Below are positions 7,092 through 12,604 of a DNA stretch of 13,219 nt, piece by piece. Source of the stretch: an uncultured Bacteroidales bacterium (GTDB lineage: Bacteria > Bacteroidota > Bacteroidia > Bacteroidales > UBA932); NCBI GenBank assembly GCA_905235615.1, contig CAJOMB010000109.1:1-13219 (forward strand). Reading direction: 5' to 3'. The number at the start of each line of letters is the position of its first letter. The first letter of the stretch is position 1. Both the position numbers and the translations under genes were made by a program. The notes beneath the pieces were generated by a model that had not been told where the DNA came from, searched no databases, and saw only the letters and a program-made list of their open reading frames with translations.

Positions 7092-7575
7092 CTAAGGGGA
7101 CGAAGCCATCGGCCCCTTCTTTCTCGGCCCTGGGAGGGTCGCACAAAAGGACCTTCAAGCCCAGCGTCCGTGCCATATATTCCACCTTCTTTCCCACATG
7201 CCCTACGCCGATGATGCCGATGACGGCTTCATCCAGCTTGATGGCCCGGCGGGAGGCAATGCCATAGAGGGCGGAAAAGACGTAATCCGCCACAGCGGCG
7301 GCATTGCAGCCCTCGGCATTCTGTACTTCTATTCCATGCGCTTTGCACCAGGGCACATCCACATGGTCCAGGCCTATCGTGGCGCTGGCAATCAACTGCA
7401 CCCGCGTACCTGCAAGAGACTGTTCGTTGCACTTGGTACGTGTGCGGATGACTACGGCATCGGCCTCCATCATGGCCTCGCGGTCTATGGCCCGCCCGTC
7501 CATATAGACAACCTCTGCATAAGGCTCCAGGACACCCTTCAGGAAGGGGATGTTGGTATCTGCTACTACTTTCAT
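7087..7575 (-). pseudogene. pdxB: pdxB 5' segment (4-phosphoerythronate dehydrogenase), separated from its 3' part by a frameshift
   Basis: PdxB oxidises 4-phosphoerythronate in the DXP-independent pathway to pyridoxal phosphate. This segment starts MKVVADTNIPFLKGVLEPYA and carries VVIRTRTKCN, IASATIGLDHVD, NAEGCNAAAVADYVFSAL and the NAD-binding GIIGVGHVGKKV. It reaches GADGFVPLDE and then leaves frame. Deleting one C from the coding-strand run GAACCTCC (one G at plus-strand 7085-7086) restores LDELLEKATVVTLHVPLDE and joins it exactly to the next frame; the joined protein would be 844 aa including DUF4301. It could be a real inactivating mutation, a polymorphism or an assembly/base-call error. 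The start at 7575 lies 10 nt downstream of a TATATTTG box; the longer frame beginning at 7608 would cross that promoter. Confidence 0.85.
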
Positions 7576-7585
7576 CTTTATCTTA

Positions 7586-7593
7586 CAAATATA
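7586..7593 (-). promoter_or_regulatory. Candidate -7 promoter box for pdxB
   Basis: TATATTTG on the minus strand fits the Bacteroidota consensus TAnnTTTG and ends 10 nt before the pdxB ATG, implying a leader of only a few bases. A -33 TTTG at the ideal spacing is not obvious. Confidence 0.55.
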
Positions 7594-7624
7594 GCTATTT
7601 TCTGCCAATCTCTGCTAATTTTTG

Positions 7625-7632
7625 TATCTTTG
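7625..7632 (+). promoter_or_regulatory. Candidate -7 promoter box for the EamA transporter gene
   Basis: TATCTTTG fits TAnnTTTG and ends 14 nt before the ATG at 7647. It lies back to back with the pdxB box in a 71-bp divergent gap. The -33 element is weak. Confidence 0.6.
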
Positions 7633-7646
7633 CGCCCGCATATTGT

Positions 7647-8519
7647 ATGTGGCTCATCCTTTCATTCCTGTCGGCCGCTCTGCTGGGCTGCTATGATTCC
7701 TGCAAGAAGCTTTCCCTGCGGGACAATGCCGTGATTCCGGTCCTGTTCCTGAATACGCTCATCTCCACCATTCTGCTGAGTCCCCTGCTCTTCCATACAG
7801 GCTTCGGAAGCTGGGAAATCCAACGCTGGATTCTCCTCAAGAGCGTCATCGTACTGTCCTCCTGGCTGGCCGGCTATTTTGCCATGAAGCACCTGCCGCT
7901 CACCCTGGTGGGGCCGCTCAATGCCACCCGGCCCGTCCTGGTGCTGCTGGGAGCCGTGCTGGTCTTCGGAGAAAGGCTGAATCTGCTGCAAAGCATAGGC
8001 GTGGGCGTGGCCATCCTGGCCTATTTCCTTATGCGTATCTCCAGCAAGAAGGAAGGCATCTACTTCCATACCAACCGCTGGATCTGGTGCCTGATTGCCG
8101 CCGTGTTGCTGGGCGCCCTCAGCGGCCTGTACGACAAATTCCTGATGTCGCCGGACAGCGGCCTGGGACTGGATAACCTGCAGGTTCTGAGCTGGTACAC
8201 CCTCTATCAGCTCATTTTCATGAACCTGATTCTGGGCTTCACCTGGATTCCTGCCCGCCAGAGAGGCGTGGTCTTTGAATGGCGCTGGAGCATTCCCCTC
8301 ATCAGCCTTTTCCTCTGTCTGGCCGATTTCGCCTACCTCCGCGCCCTCGCCCAGCCCGGCGCCCTCATCTCCGTCATCTCCATGATCCGCCGCGGCAGCG
8401 TCCTGGTGAGCTTCCTGATCGGCGCTTTCCTTCTCAAAGAGCAGAACATCAAAGCCAAAGCCTTTGACCTGGCGCTGGTCTTCATCAGCATGATCCTGCT
8501 TTATTTAGGTTCGAAGTAA
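7647..8519 (+). CDS. EamA/DMT-superfamily transporter
   Basis: A 290-aa integral inner-membrane protein with about ten predicted hydrophobic helices in two five-helix halves, the layout of EamA (RhaT/YdcZ-like) transporters. First-half markers are LSFLSAALLGCYDSCKKLS, then YFAMKHLPLTLVGPLNATRP and LVLLGAVLVFGERLNLLQ. The second half begins at IWCLIAAVLLGALSGLYDKF and ends with AYLRALAQPGALISVISMIR and LIGAFLLKEQNIKAKAFDLA. The repeated P...R/E-containing pattern at the end of each half is characteristic. Substrate is not predictable. It is transcribed divergently from pdxB, and its stop codon directly abuts the stop codon of the convergent metallo-hydrolase remnant. Confidence 0.9.
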   Translation: MWLILSFLSAALLGCYDSCKKLSLRDNAVIPVLFLNTLISTILLSPLLFHTGFGSWEIQRWILLKSVIVLSSWLAGYFAMKHLPLTLVGPLNATRPVLVLLGAVLVFGERLNLLQSIGVGVAILAYFLMRISSKKEGIYFHTNRWIWCLIAAVLLGALSGLYDKFLMSPDSGLGLDNLQVLSWYTLYQLIFMNLILGFTWIPARQRGVVFEWRWSIPLISLFLCLADFAYLRALAQPGALISVISMIRRGSVLVSFLIGAFLLKEQNIKAKAFDLALVFISMILLYLGSK

Positions 8520-8666
8520 TTACTGGAGTGCACGCAGGCGGACGTCTATTCCGGGCAGTTGCATCGGCAGGCCGCTGATGTCCGTCTGGCTGAAGTGATA
8601 CGGAATAAGCACCTTGGGCTGAATCACCTGTGCAGCATGGACGCACTGCTCCACCGTCATTGCCAT
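8520..8666 (-). pseudogene. C-terminal remnant of an MBL-fold metal-dependent hydrolase
   Basis: About 48 residues, MAMTVEQCVHAAQVIQPK followed by VLIPYHFSQTDISGLPMQL and the end PGIDVRLRALQ. This resembles the C-terminal end of UlaG-like metallo-beta-lactamase-fold hydrolases, where the IPYHxxQTD stretch supplies a late metal ligand. The N-terminal HxHxDH-bearing domain is absent: the frame upstream runs through the tRNA promoter and has no homology. It is probably a leftover from the event that placed the tRNA/island junction here. It is too short to be functional. Confidence 0.6.
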
Positions 8667-8691
8667 TTTTTTGAAAAAAATTGAAAAAACA

Positions 8692-8722
8692 TTTGTAAAT
8701 CCCAAAAAAGTGCGTACCTTTG
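8692..8722 (+). promoter_or_regulatory. Bacteroidota-type promoter of tRNA-Ala
   Basis: TTTG at 8692-8695 and TACCTTTG at 8715-8722 are separated by 19 nt, a near-ideal -33/-7 pair. The tRNA begins 17 nt after the -7 box. Confidence 0.85.
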
Positions 8723-8739
8723 CAAACCACAAACAACAC

Positions 8740-8812
8740 GGGGTATTAGCTCAGTTGGTAGAGCGTTTGAATGGCATTCAAAAGGTCAGGAGTTCGATTC
8801 TCCTATGCTCCA
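8740..8812 (+). tRNA. tRNA-Ala (anticodon GGC)
   Basis: Complete 73-nt cloverleaf. The acceptor GGGGTAT/ATGCTCC has two G-T pairs, the D arm is GCTC/GAGC, and the anticodon arm TTTGA/TCAAA encloses the loop ATGGCAT with GGC at positions 34-36. The variable loop is AGGTC, and the T arm AGGAG/CTCCT encloses TTCGATT. The discriminator is A and CCA is not encoded. It reads GCC codons. It forms the left edge of an island carrying an integrase remnant. Confidence 0.96.
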
Positions 8813-8841
8813 CTCCAAACTACTGTAAATCAGCAAGTTAC

Positions 8842-8878
8842 AAGGTCTCTAAGCAACACTTAGGGACCTTAATTTTTT
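8842..8878 (+). terminator. Rho-independent terminator after tRNA-Ala
   Basis: AAGGTCTCTAAG and CTTAGGGACCTT form a 12-bp stem (one G-T pair) around CAACA, followed by AA and six T residues. It lies 29 nt after the tRNA. Confidence 0.9.
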
Positions 8879-8989
8879 GTGTTTTTAGGCAAAAGAACAA
8901 GCTTTTTTCGGGCGTCTTTGGGGTTTTGTTTTCGAAATGTTTTCGAAAAATTTAAACCTTAAAGCTATGTGTATCAACGGAATTGCCAC

Positions 8990-9372
8990 CATCGAACAAA
9001 AAACCGTAGCCGGCGGGATGATAAAGCCGAAATTTTTGTTAAAATCGACCCGCTTGTCAAGGACTTGATAAAAGAATATCGTGCTACCAAGTCAAAACTT
9101 GCTTTCAGCTTCAGCGAGCGCTATTCCTCGTACCAAATATTCGGGGAAAATGTTAACGAAGGACTGGCAAAGTTTTGTACGCGTATTGGTTATTCCGGGA
9201 AAGTAACACTTTACGGGGCCAGGCATTCCTGGGCCAGTATTGCCTACAAAGCGGGTGTCGAGAAGGGCCTCATTAATGACGGGCTCTGCCATGTGGATAA
9301 AACCATGAAGGTGACGGATATCTATATAAATAAGGACTGGTCAGTGCTTTGGAAAGCCAATATGTATGGGTT
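8990..9372 (+). pseudogene. Tyrosine recombinase (integrase) C-terminal catalytic remnant
   Basis: The frame reads RTKNRSRRDDKAEIFVKIDP, then LVKDLIKEYRATKSKLAFSF, the box with the first conserved Arg/His region LYGARHSWASIAYKAGVEKG, and LCHVDKTMKVTDIYINKDW. This is the order seen in Bacteroidota phage/conjugative-element integrases (ARHSWA..., L-x-H, then T-x-x-Y-I nucleophile region). About 130 residues of catalytic domain are present; the N-terminal arm-binding and core-binding domains and a plausible start are missing. After Trp-Ser-Val-Leu-Trp-Lys-Ala-Asn homology fades. The segment from 8879 to 8989 shows no recognisable coding or RNA content. It sits 180 bp downstream of tRNA-Ala, a standard integration target, so it is probably the relic of an element that inserted there. 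Confidence 0.75.
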
Positions 9373-9396
9373 AGCTCGTATGTCTGCTATGCGGCG

Positions 9397-9432
9397 CGAA
9401 AGCTGGCGTACATCCCTGCAGGCCAGCTTTCG
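9397..9432. repeat. 11-bp perfect inverted repeat in the integrase tail region
   Basis: CGAAAGCTGGC and GCCAGCTTTCG flank 14 nt. It is not followed by a T run on either strand, so it is not a standard terminator. It lies in the 9373-9573 stretch, where I recognise no gene. Confidence 0.7.
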
Positions 9433-9573
9433 TCTCATCTCACGATGCAATTGCTTGCCATGTGTGGTGATGTTTCCAAAAATTTCGTTCTGCAAAGCTA
9501 CAATGGCATTTTGTCAGTTTTTGACAATGGCCCCGAAAAATATGCTAAATTTCGTCAAGTGAGAGAAAATTCT

Positions 9574-9581
9574 TAAATTTG
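9574..9581 (+). promoter_or_regulatory. Candidate -7 promoter box for the structured RNA
   Basis: TAAATTTG fits TAnnTTTG; a weak TTTCG lies about 19 nt upstream (9550-9554). Transcription would begin around 9586-9590. Confidence 0.55.
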
Positions 9582-9586
9582 CGTAC

Positions 9587-9880
9587 AGAAAAGCAAACAC
9601 TCACATAGTGTAAGACATACACAAGCGTTTACGCTTTTGAACCGGTGATAAATCCTACCACGATTCTCAAAGCCCCGGGGTCAACGGTGATAAGCGCCTG
9701 CACAGTTAGGTGCAGGTGTTTATTCGTCCGTACGGGGCTCCGTGGTAGGTTCGCCGAAGGATGAATGTAGCCTGCACCTTTTTTATGGTCTGCAGCGATA
9801 TACAGCAGGTTGCCTCTTCCTTGCAGGGGATCTGGGCAATCTGCACGGGGCAGGCCTACTCGAGGGGCTTGCCCTTTTTA
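9587..9880 (+). ncRNA. Unrecognised structured RNA of about 290 nt
   Basis: A non-coding stretch bounded by a TAnnTTTG box upstream and a strong intrinsic terminator downstream. From 5' to 3' it can form a hairpin AAGCG-TTTA-CGCTT (9623-9636), then a long nested stem. That stem has P1 CCTACCACG/CGTGGTAGG (9654-9662 with 9741-9749, 9 bp), P2 AGCCCCG/CGGGGCT (9671-9677 with 9733-9739, 7 bp), P3 ACGG/CCGT (9684-9687 with 9728-9731), and a 14-bp helix with two G-U pairs (9690-9703 with 9710-9723) capped by AGTTAG. A further stem is GGTTGCC/GGCAATC (9808-9814 with 9835-9841). CGGTGATAA occurs twice (9643 and 9685). Signature sequences I know for tmRNA, RNase P RNA and SRP RNA are not present. A 6S-like role or an element-specific RNA are both possible. 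The boundaries are inferred. It converges on the abiE operon. Confidence 0.65.
9848..9879 (+). terminator. Rho-independent terminator of the structured RNA
   Basis: GGGCAGGCC and GGCTTGCCC form a 9-bp stem with one G-T pair around a 9-nt loop, followed directly by TTTTT (9875-9879). There is no T run on the other side, so it works on the plus strand. It ends 10 bp from the convergent abiEii stop codon. Confidence 0.85.
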
Positions 9881-9889
9881 GGCTACGCC

Positions 9890-10639
9890 CTAATACTTCA
9901 GCTGATTGATCTTCTGGTTCAGTTCGCGCAACTTGCCGATAAGGTCATCAAAGGACGGAGAGGTTCCGTATATCATGGACTCTTGCATAGAACGGTAATC
10001 CTCTTTCCAAAGATTCGCTACAGAGTCCGGAGGAATGATATTCAGCGTCTGCGGAAGCAATGTACTGTAATCAAAGCCACGCAGGCCGATAAATACCCGC
10101 CTATGCTCTATAACGGAAAGATACAATTCGCGGTTCATGATAGCCTCTTCGGCGATGGGAGTATCCATAATCTGCCCTACGTCGTACAGATGCCTGGACA
10201 TCCGCGTAGTTCTGATATCTGCTGTTGGCTTCGCGAATTCCTCATGAAGGAGAAACAGCTTCTCAAGGAAGGTTCTTTGCGCAATGACAGCCCTGACTTC
10301 AAACTTCGGCTCTGTGAATGGTGCGGCTGGATAAACATCGTCCACATATGATTGAAGCGCAACCTTCTCTACGGGTTCACTCATTGAGCGGCCACTGACT
10401 TCGATAATCACTTTGGGCCGGATGTACGGATTGTTGTTAAACACCGGAGAATACTCAACTTCGATTATTTCCGGGTCGGTCGTGGATATTGGAGTTATAT
10501 TGACCTGTACCTTGAACCTGTCTTCGCGGATTCCATCTGCGACCAACTGGCGCGCGAGGTCGAACTGCAACTTCTCACGGACAGGCTCTCCGTAATTTGT
10601 CACTGATTTGGGTCCTGGACAATTGTCCGCCAAAGCCAA
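9890..10639 (-). pseudogene. AbiEii-type nucleotidyltransferase toxin, 3' segment after a frameshift
   Basis: This frame holds the C-terminal two-thirds of a type IV toxin-antitoxin toxin of the AbiEii family. True homology starts near VREKLQFDLARQLVADG (about 10586); the first 19 codons are frameshift read-in. It continues with VQVNITPISTTDPEIIEVEY, PKVIIEVSGRSMSEP, the helix AQRTFLEKLFLLHEEFAKP with the conserved Lys that follows the nucleotidyltransferase core, RMSRHLYDVGQIMDT and HRRVFIGLRGFDYSTL. Read with the N-terminal segment (10575-10883) it would make a toxin of about 330 aa, a normal length. As it stands neither part contains all catalytic elements. Its stop codon faces the structured RNA's terminator 10 bp away. 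Confidence 0.75.
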
Positions 10640-10883
10640 GGAATTCCCGGTCTACGGCTATGTCAATGTCTTCTGACATACGTTCCACCAAGTGCCAGCA
10701 CTTGCTGAGATTGGTACCGCCTTTGAAGGACAGATGTTCGGCATAAGGCAGTGAAAACAATGCACGCAGAATAGTCGTTACCCACCAGTCTTTTTCAATA
10801 ATCTGGAGGTCCATTCCCGTTTCTGCCTGTACGCGGCGGAGGATATCCTGCCTGTCTTCAATGGTCAAATCAATGAATTTCAT
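10575..10883 (-). pseudogene. AbiEii-type nucleotidyltransferase toxin, 5' segment
   Basis: Begins MKFIDLTIEDRQDILRRVQA and contains IIEKDWWVTTILRALFSLP, the nucleotidyltransferase motif FKGGTNLSKCWHLVERMSED (GGT-x-LS) and the metal-binding pair in EDIDIAVDREFLGFGGQLSR. It terminates at LRRACP; homologues continue into VRE, which is found in the neighbouring frame 1-2 nt away, so an indel near 10575-10590 breaks the gene. The family transfers nucleotides (several members target tRNA) and is neutralised by the antitoxin AbiEi. The start codon shares one base with the antitoxin stop (TAATG), the usual coupled arrangement antitoxin-then-toxin. Confidence 0.8.
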
Positions 10884-11488
10884 TATTCGCTCAGTGCTTT
10901 GCGCACCCAGATAGGTGCAAGTGATACATCATGTTTAAAATCCTCCTCAGACACCTCGCCCAAGTGGCTTTTTATCTGCTTTATCTGCTCCTGAGAGATG
11001 TTCCCTTCTCCAATTTCCCGCATAGCGGTAACAATCAGCGCCATCAGTTTGGAATTGTATGCAAAGGTTCTCATCTCTGATGTATGTTTGAAGAGTATGC
11101 CGCGTCCTTTTCCGATGGTAACGCGCCTCGGCGAACCATCGGTGATAAACACTACATTCCCGGGAATCTGCGTTGTAAGTCCCAGCTGATACAGCGCAAA
11201 AGCTCCCGAAGGAGCAATCCTGACTCTATCCCTCGTTGCAATCCCTTCTGCAATCTCTTCTATGGAAGGAGGAATCGTCCCGCCACCCCATTTCGTGTCT
11301 ATCCTGGGATAACAGTAGATGCCCTGTGCAACCCGCAGAAGGATTCCCGTCTCACAGAGGCGCACAAGCGCCGATCTTACGGCATCTGAACTGCCGTATT
11401 CGCTGAATGAGTCAGGAAAGAAGAGCGTCCCTCTGTCTGAATTCTCTACGATATTCTTTATCTGGATATAGGTGCTGTTGTTTGCCAT
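10883..11488 (-). CDS. AbiEi-like antitoxin / transcriptional repressor (DUF6088 type)
   Basis: A 201-aa protein starting MANNSTYIQIKNIVENSDRG. Its N-terminal winged-helix region has LFFPDSFSEYGSSDAVRSAL and LVRLCETGILLRVAQGIYCY, a pattern of the AbiEi/DUF6088 antitoxins. The remaining body (RVRIAPSGAFALYQLGLTTQ, GNVVFITDGSPRRVTIGKG, FAYNSKLMALIVTAMREIG) is the AbiEi antitoxin domain. In the family it both silences the AbiEii toxin and represses its own promoter. The start at 11488 is chosen because a TAnnTTTG box within a 16-bp palindrome lies just upstream; the open frame itself continues upstream to 11779 through that operator. It overlaps the toxin start by 1 nt. Confidence 0.82.
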   Translation of the reverse strand: MANNSTYIQIKNIVENSDRGTLFFPDSFSEYGSSDAVRSALVRLCETGILLRVAQGIYCYPRIDTKWGGGTIPPSIEEIAEGIATRDRVRIAPSGAFALYQLGLTTQIPGNVVFITDGSPRRVTIGKGRGILFKHTSEMRTFAYNSKLMALIVTAMREIGEGNISQEQIKQIKSHLGEVSEEDFKHDVSLAPIWVRKALSE

Positions 11489-11496
11489 ATCACTAT

Positions 11497-11533
11497 GTTT
11501 TGCCACAAATTTATGACAAATTTGTGGCAAAAC
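11497..11533. promoter_or_regulatory. Perfect 16-bp palindromic operator of the abiE operon
   Basis: GTTTTGCCACAAATTT and AAATTTGTGGCAAAAC are exact inverted repeats around ATGAC, ending 9 bp before the abiEi ATG. On the minus strand the promoter box TAAATTTG (11506-11513) lies at the inner edge of one arm. AbiEi antitoxins are known autorepressors that bind inverted repeats, so this is probably its operator. Confidence 0.85.
11506..11513 (-). promoter_or_regulatory. Candidate -7 promoter box of abiE
   Basis: TAAATTTG on the minus strand fits TAnnTTTG, with TTG (11534-11536) 20 nt upstream as a -33 element. The ATG follows 17 nt after the box. The box is embedded in the operator palindrome. 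Confidence 0.65.
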
Positions 11534-11646
11534 CAAGTTTACAGCTACGGGAACATTGAAGAACTCCTTTATTTCAACGAGTTCAATCTTGGTGGACTCG
11601 TCAAGAATCTGTCTGAATGTATAGTCGGGTGTTTTCATTTCTATGT

Positions 11647-11800
11647 CTATCTTATTTCTTTGCCGAATGGGAATACGGAACTGAGGGCCATCTTGAAATG
11701 CTGCAGGCCCCAGGGAATTCCTACGATGGTGATACAGAAGATGAGACCGCAGACGAGGTGGATGAGGGCTATCTCCCACCAGCCCCTTACTTGCCGGCTA
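11647..11800 (-). pseudogene. YccF (DUF307) inner-membrane protein fragment
   Basis: The minus-strand frame encodes GWWEIALIHLVCGLIFCITI followed by VGIPWGLQHFKMALSSVFPF and GKEI before its stop at 11647. This is the GWWL...H...CI-x-IIGIP-x-G...FK-x-A...P-x-G block of YccF-like membrane proteins. The residues before GWW (LFLIQNSRQVRG) diverge, and upstream the same DNA fits better as a plus-strand remnant, so the 5' part has been lost. Full YccF proteins are about 120-150 aa. It lies 9 nt before the MKTPDYTF open frame that reads through the abiE operator. Confidence 0.55.
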
Positions 11801-12057
11801 TTTTGGATGAGAAACAGCGCTTCAGAAAGATTGGCAATTACCTTACCAAATTGAAGAGCAATGGGAAAATCCACCTTGGCCCCGGGAAAGTATGGATGCC
11901 CGGTCCTGAAAAATAAGAGAACACAAAGAGAAATTTAAGAGAACTTTCAGCGAAAATCCACAAGAGAAATGCGGGGATAATGCGTTAGACGCAGTTCAGT
12001 GGCCGATTTGTCCTCGAAAAAATGAGAGAACTTTAAGAGAAGTTTAAGCGAAATTCG
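11785..12057 (+). pseudogene. C-terminal scrap of a winged-helix protein, possibly AlbA_2/AAA_4 type
   Basis: The plus-strand frame ends FRKIGNYLTKLKSNGKIHLG followed by PGKVWMPGPEK at 11916, which resembles the wing end of helix-turn-helix domains found at the C-terminus of Bacteroidota AlbA_2/AAA_4 ATP-binding proteins. In the next frame the DNA reads REHKEKFKRTFSENPQEK and later PRKNERTLREV to a stop near 12057, similar to the charged Arg/Lys/Glu/Phe linkers of such proteins. AGAGAA occurs repeatedly on this strand. The pieces are in different frames with no start, so this is debris; the assignment is tentative. Confidence 0.3.
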
Positions 12058-12059
12058 CT

Positions 12060-12094
12060 AAAAAAAATAAGCGAACGTGCCAAGAGGCGACGCT
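12060..12094 (-). terminator. Candidate terminator of the dtd operon
   Basis: On the minus strand AGCG-T-CG-CC/GG-CA-CG-TT-CGCT folds as an imperfect stem around TCTT, followed by TA and eight T residues. It lies 30 nt after the dtd stop. The interior mismatches keep confidence moderate. Confidence 0.5.
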
Positions 12095-12123
12095 GCCGAG
12101 GGTGGGGGTACTGGGGTGTTTCA

Positions 12124-12573
12124 TTACTTGTTCTTTGTGTCAATGCAAATGGTTACGGGGCCGTCGTTTACAAGTGCCACCTTCATGTCCGCGCCGAATT
12201 CACCGGTGCCCACCGGGCGGCCGAGGGCGGCGGAAAGCGCAGCGCAGAACTGCTCATAGAGCGGAATCGCCAGTTCGTGCCCTGCAGCGCCGATGTAGGA
12301 AGGACGGTTGCCTTTCCTGGTGGAGGCCATCAGCGTGAACTGGCTCACCACCAGCGCCTCGCCGTTAACCTCCATCACGCTGCGGTTCATTACGCCCGCA
12401 TCATCGTTAAAGATACGCATTCCGGCAATCTTCCTGACCAGCCAGTCAACGTCCTCCTGGCTATCCTCATGGCCGATGCCGAGGAGTATCAGCAGGCCTG
12501 GGCCGATGGACGATTTGACGATTCCGTCGATAGTGACGGAAGCGGAAGAGACTCTCTGGATGACGGCACGCAT
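12124..12573 (-). CDS. dtd: D-aminoacyl-tRNA deacylase Dtd
   Basis: Dtd hydrolyses D-aminoacyl-tRNAs (and glycyl-tRNA-Ala) in the cytoplasm to prevent D-residues entering translation. The 149-aa product is full length. It opens MRAVIQRVSSASVTIDG, has GPGLLILLGIGHEDSQEDVD, WLVRKIAGMRIFNDDAG, the conserved SQFTLMASTRKGNRPS active-site block and the NDGPVTI motif with the Gly-cisPro pair that excludes L-amino acids. It is 31 nt downstream of an unrecognised gene on the same strand and is probably cotranscribed with it from the promoter near 13130. A candidate terminator follows. Confidence 0.97.
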   Translation of the reverse strand: MRAVIQRVSSASVTIDGIVKSSIGPGLLILLGIGHEDSQEDVDWLVRKIAGMRIFNDDAGVMNRSVMEVNGEALVVSQFTLMASTRKGNRPSYIGAAGHELAIPLYEQFCAALSAALGRPVGTGEFGADMKVALVNDGPVTICIDTKNK

Positions 12574-12604
12574 GATTTCAAGTCTGTAATTGTCGGAAGT
12601 TTTT

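Noticed and set aside
5244..7214. A 656-aa plus-strand open frame opposite pdxB/DUF4301
   Set aside because: It is the antisense shadow of a strongly matched gene in GC-rich DNA; its sequence has no family features.
8671..8955. A 94-aa plus-strand open frame
   Set aside because: It reads through the tRNA promoter, the tRNA and its terminator.
9493..9500. TAGCTTTG on the minus strand as a promoter
   Set aside because: It fits the -7 consensus, but no -33 element or downstream minus-strand gene accompanies it.
9661..9668. CGATTCTC shared by the tRNA T arm (8796-8803) and the structured RNA, considered as an attachment-site core
   Set aside because: Only 8 bp match, and the second copy lies inside the internal loop of the RNA; easily chance.
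9761..10351. A 196-aa plus-strand open frame starting in the structured RNA
   Set aside because: It runs through the RNA's terminator and antisense to the AbiEii toxin; no recognisable protein features.
12048..12075. AGCGAA/TTCGCT inverted words near the A run on the plus strand, considered as a plus-strand terminator
   Set aside because: The run is A on that strand and the loop between the closest arms is a single base; the minus-strand terminator at 12060-12094 explains the T run better.
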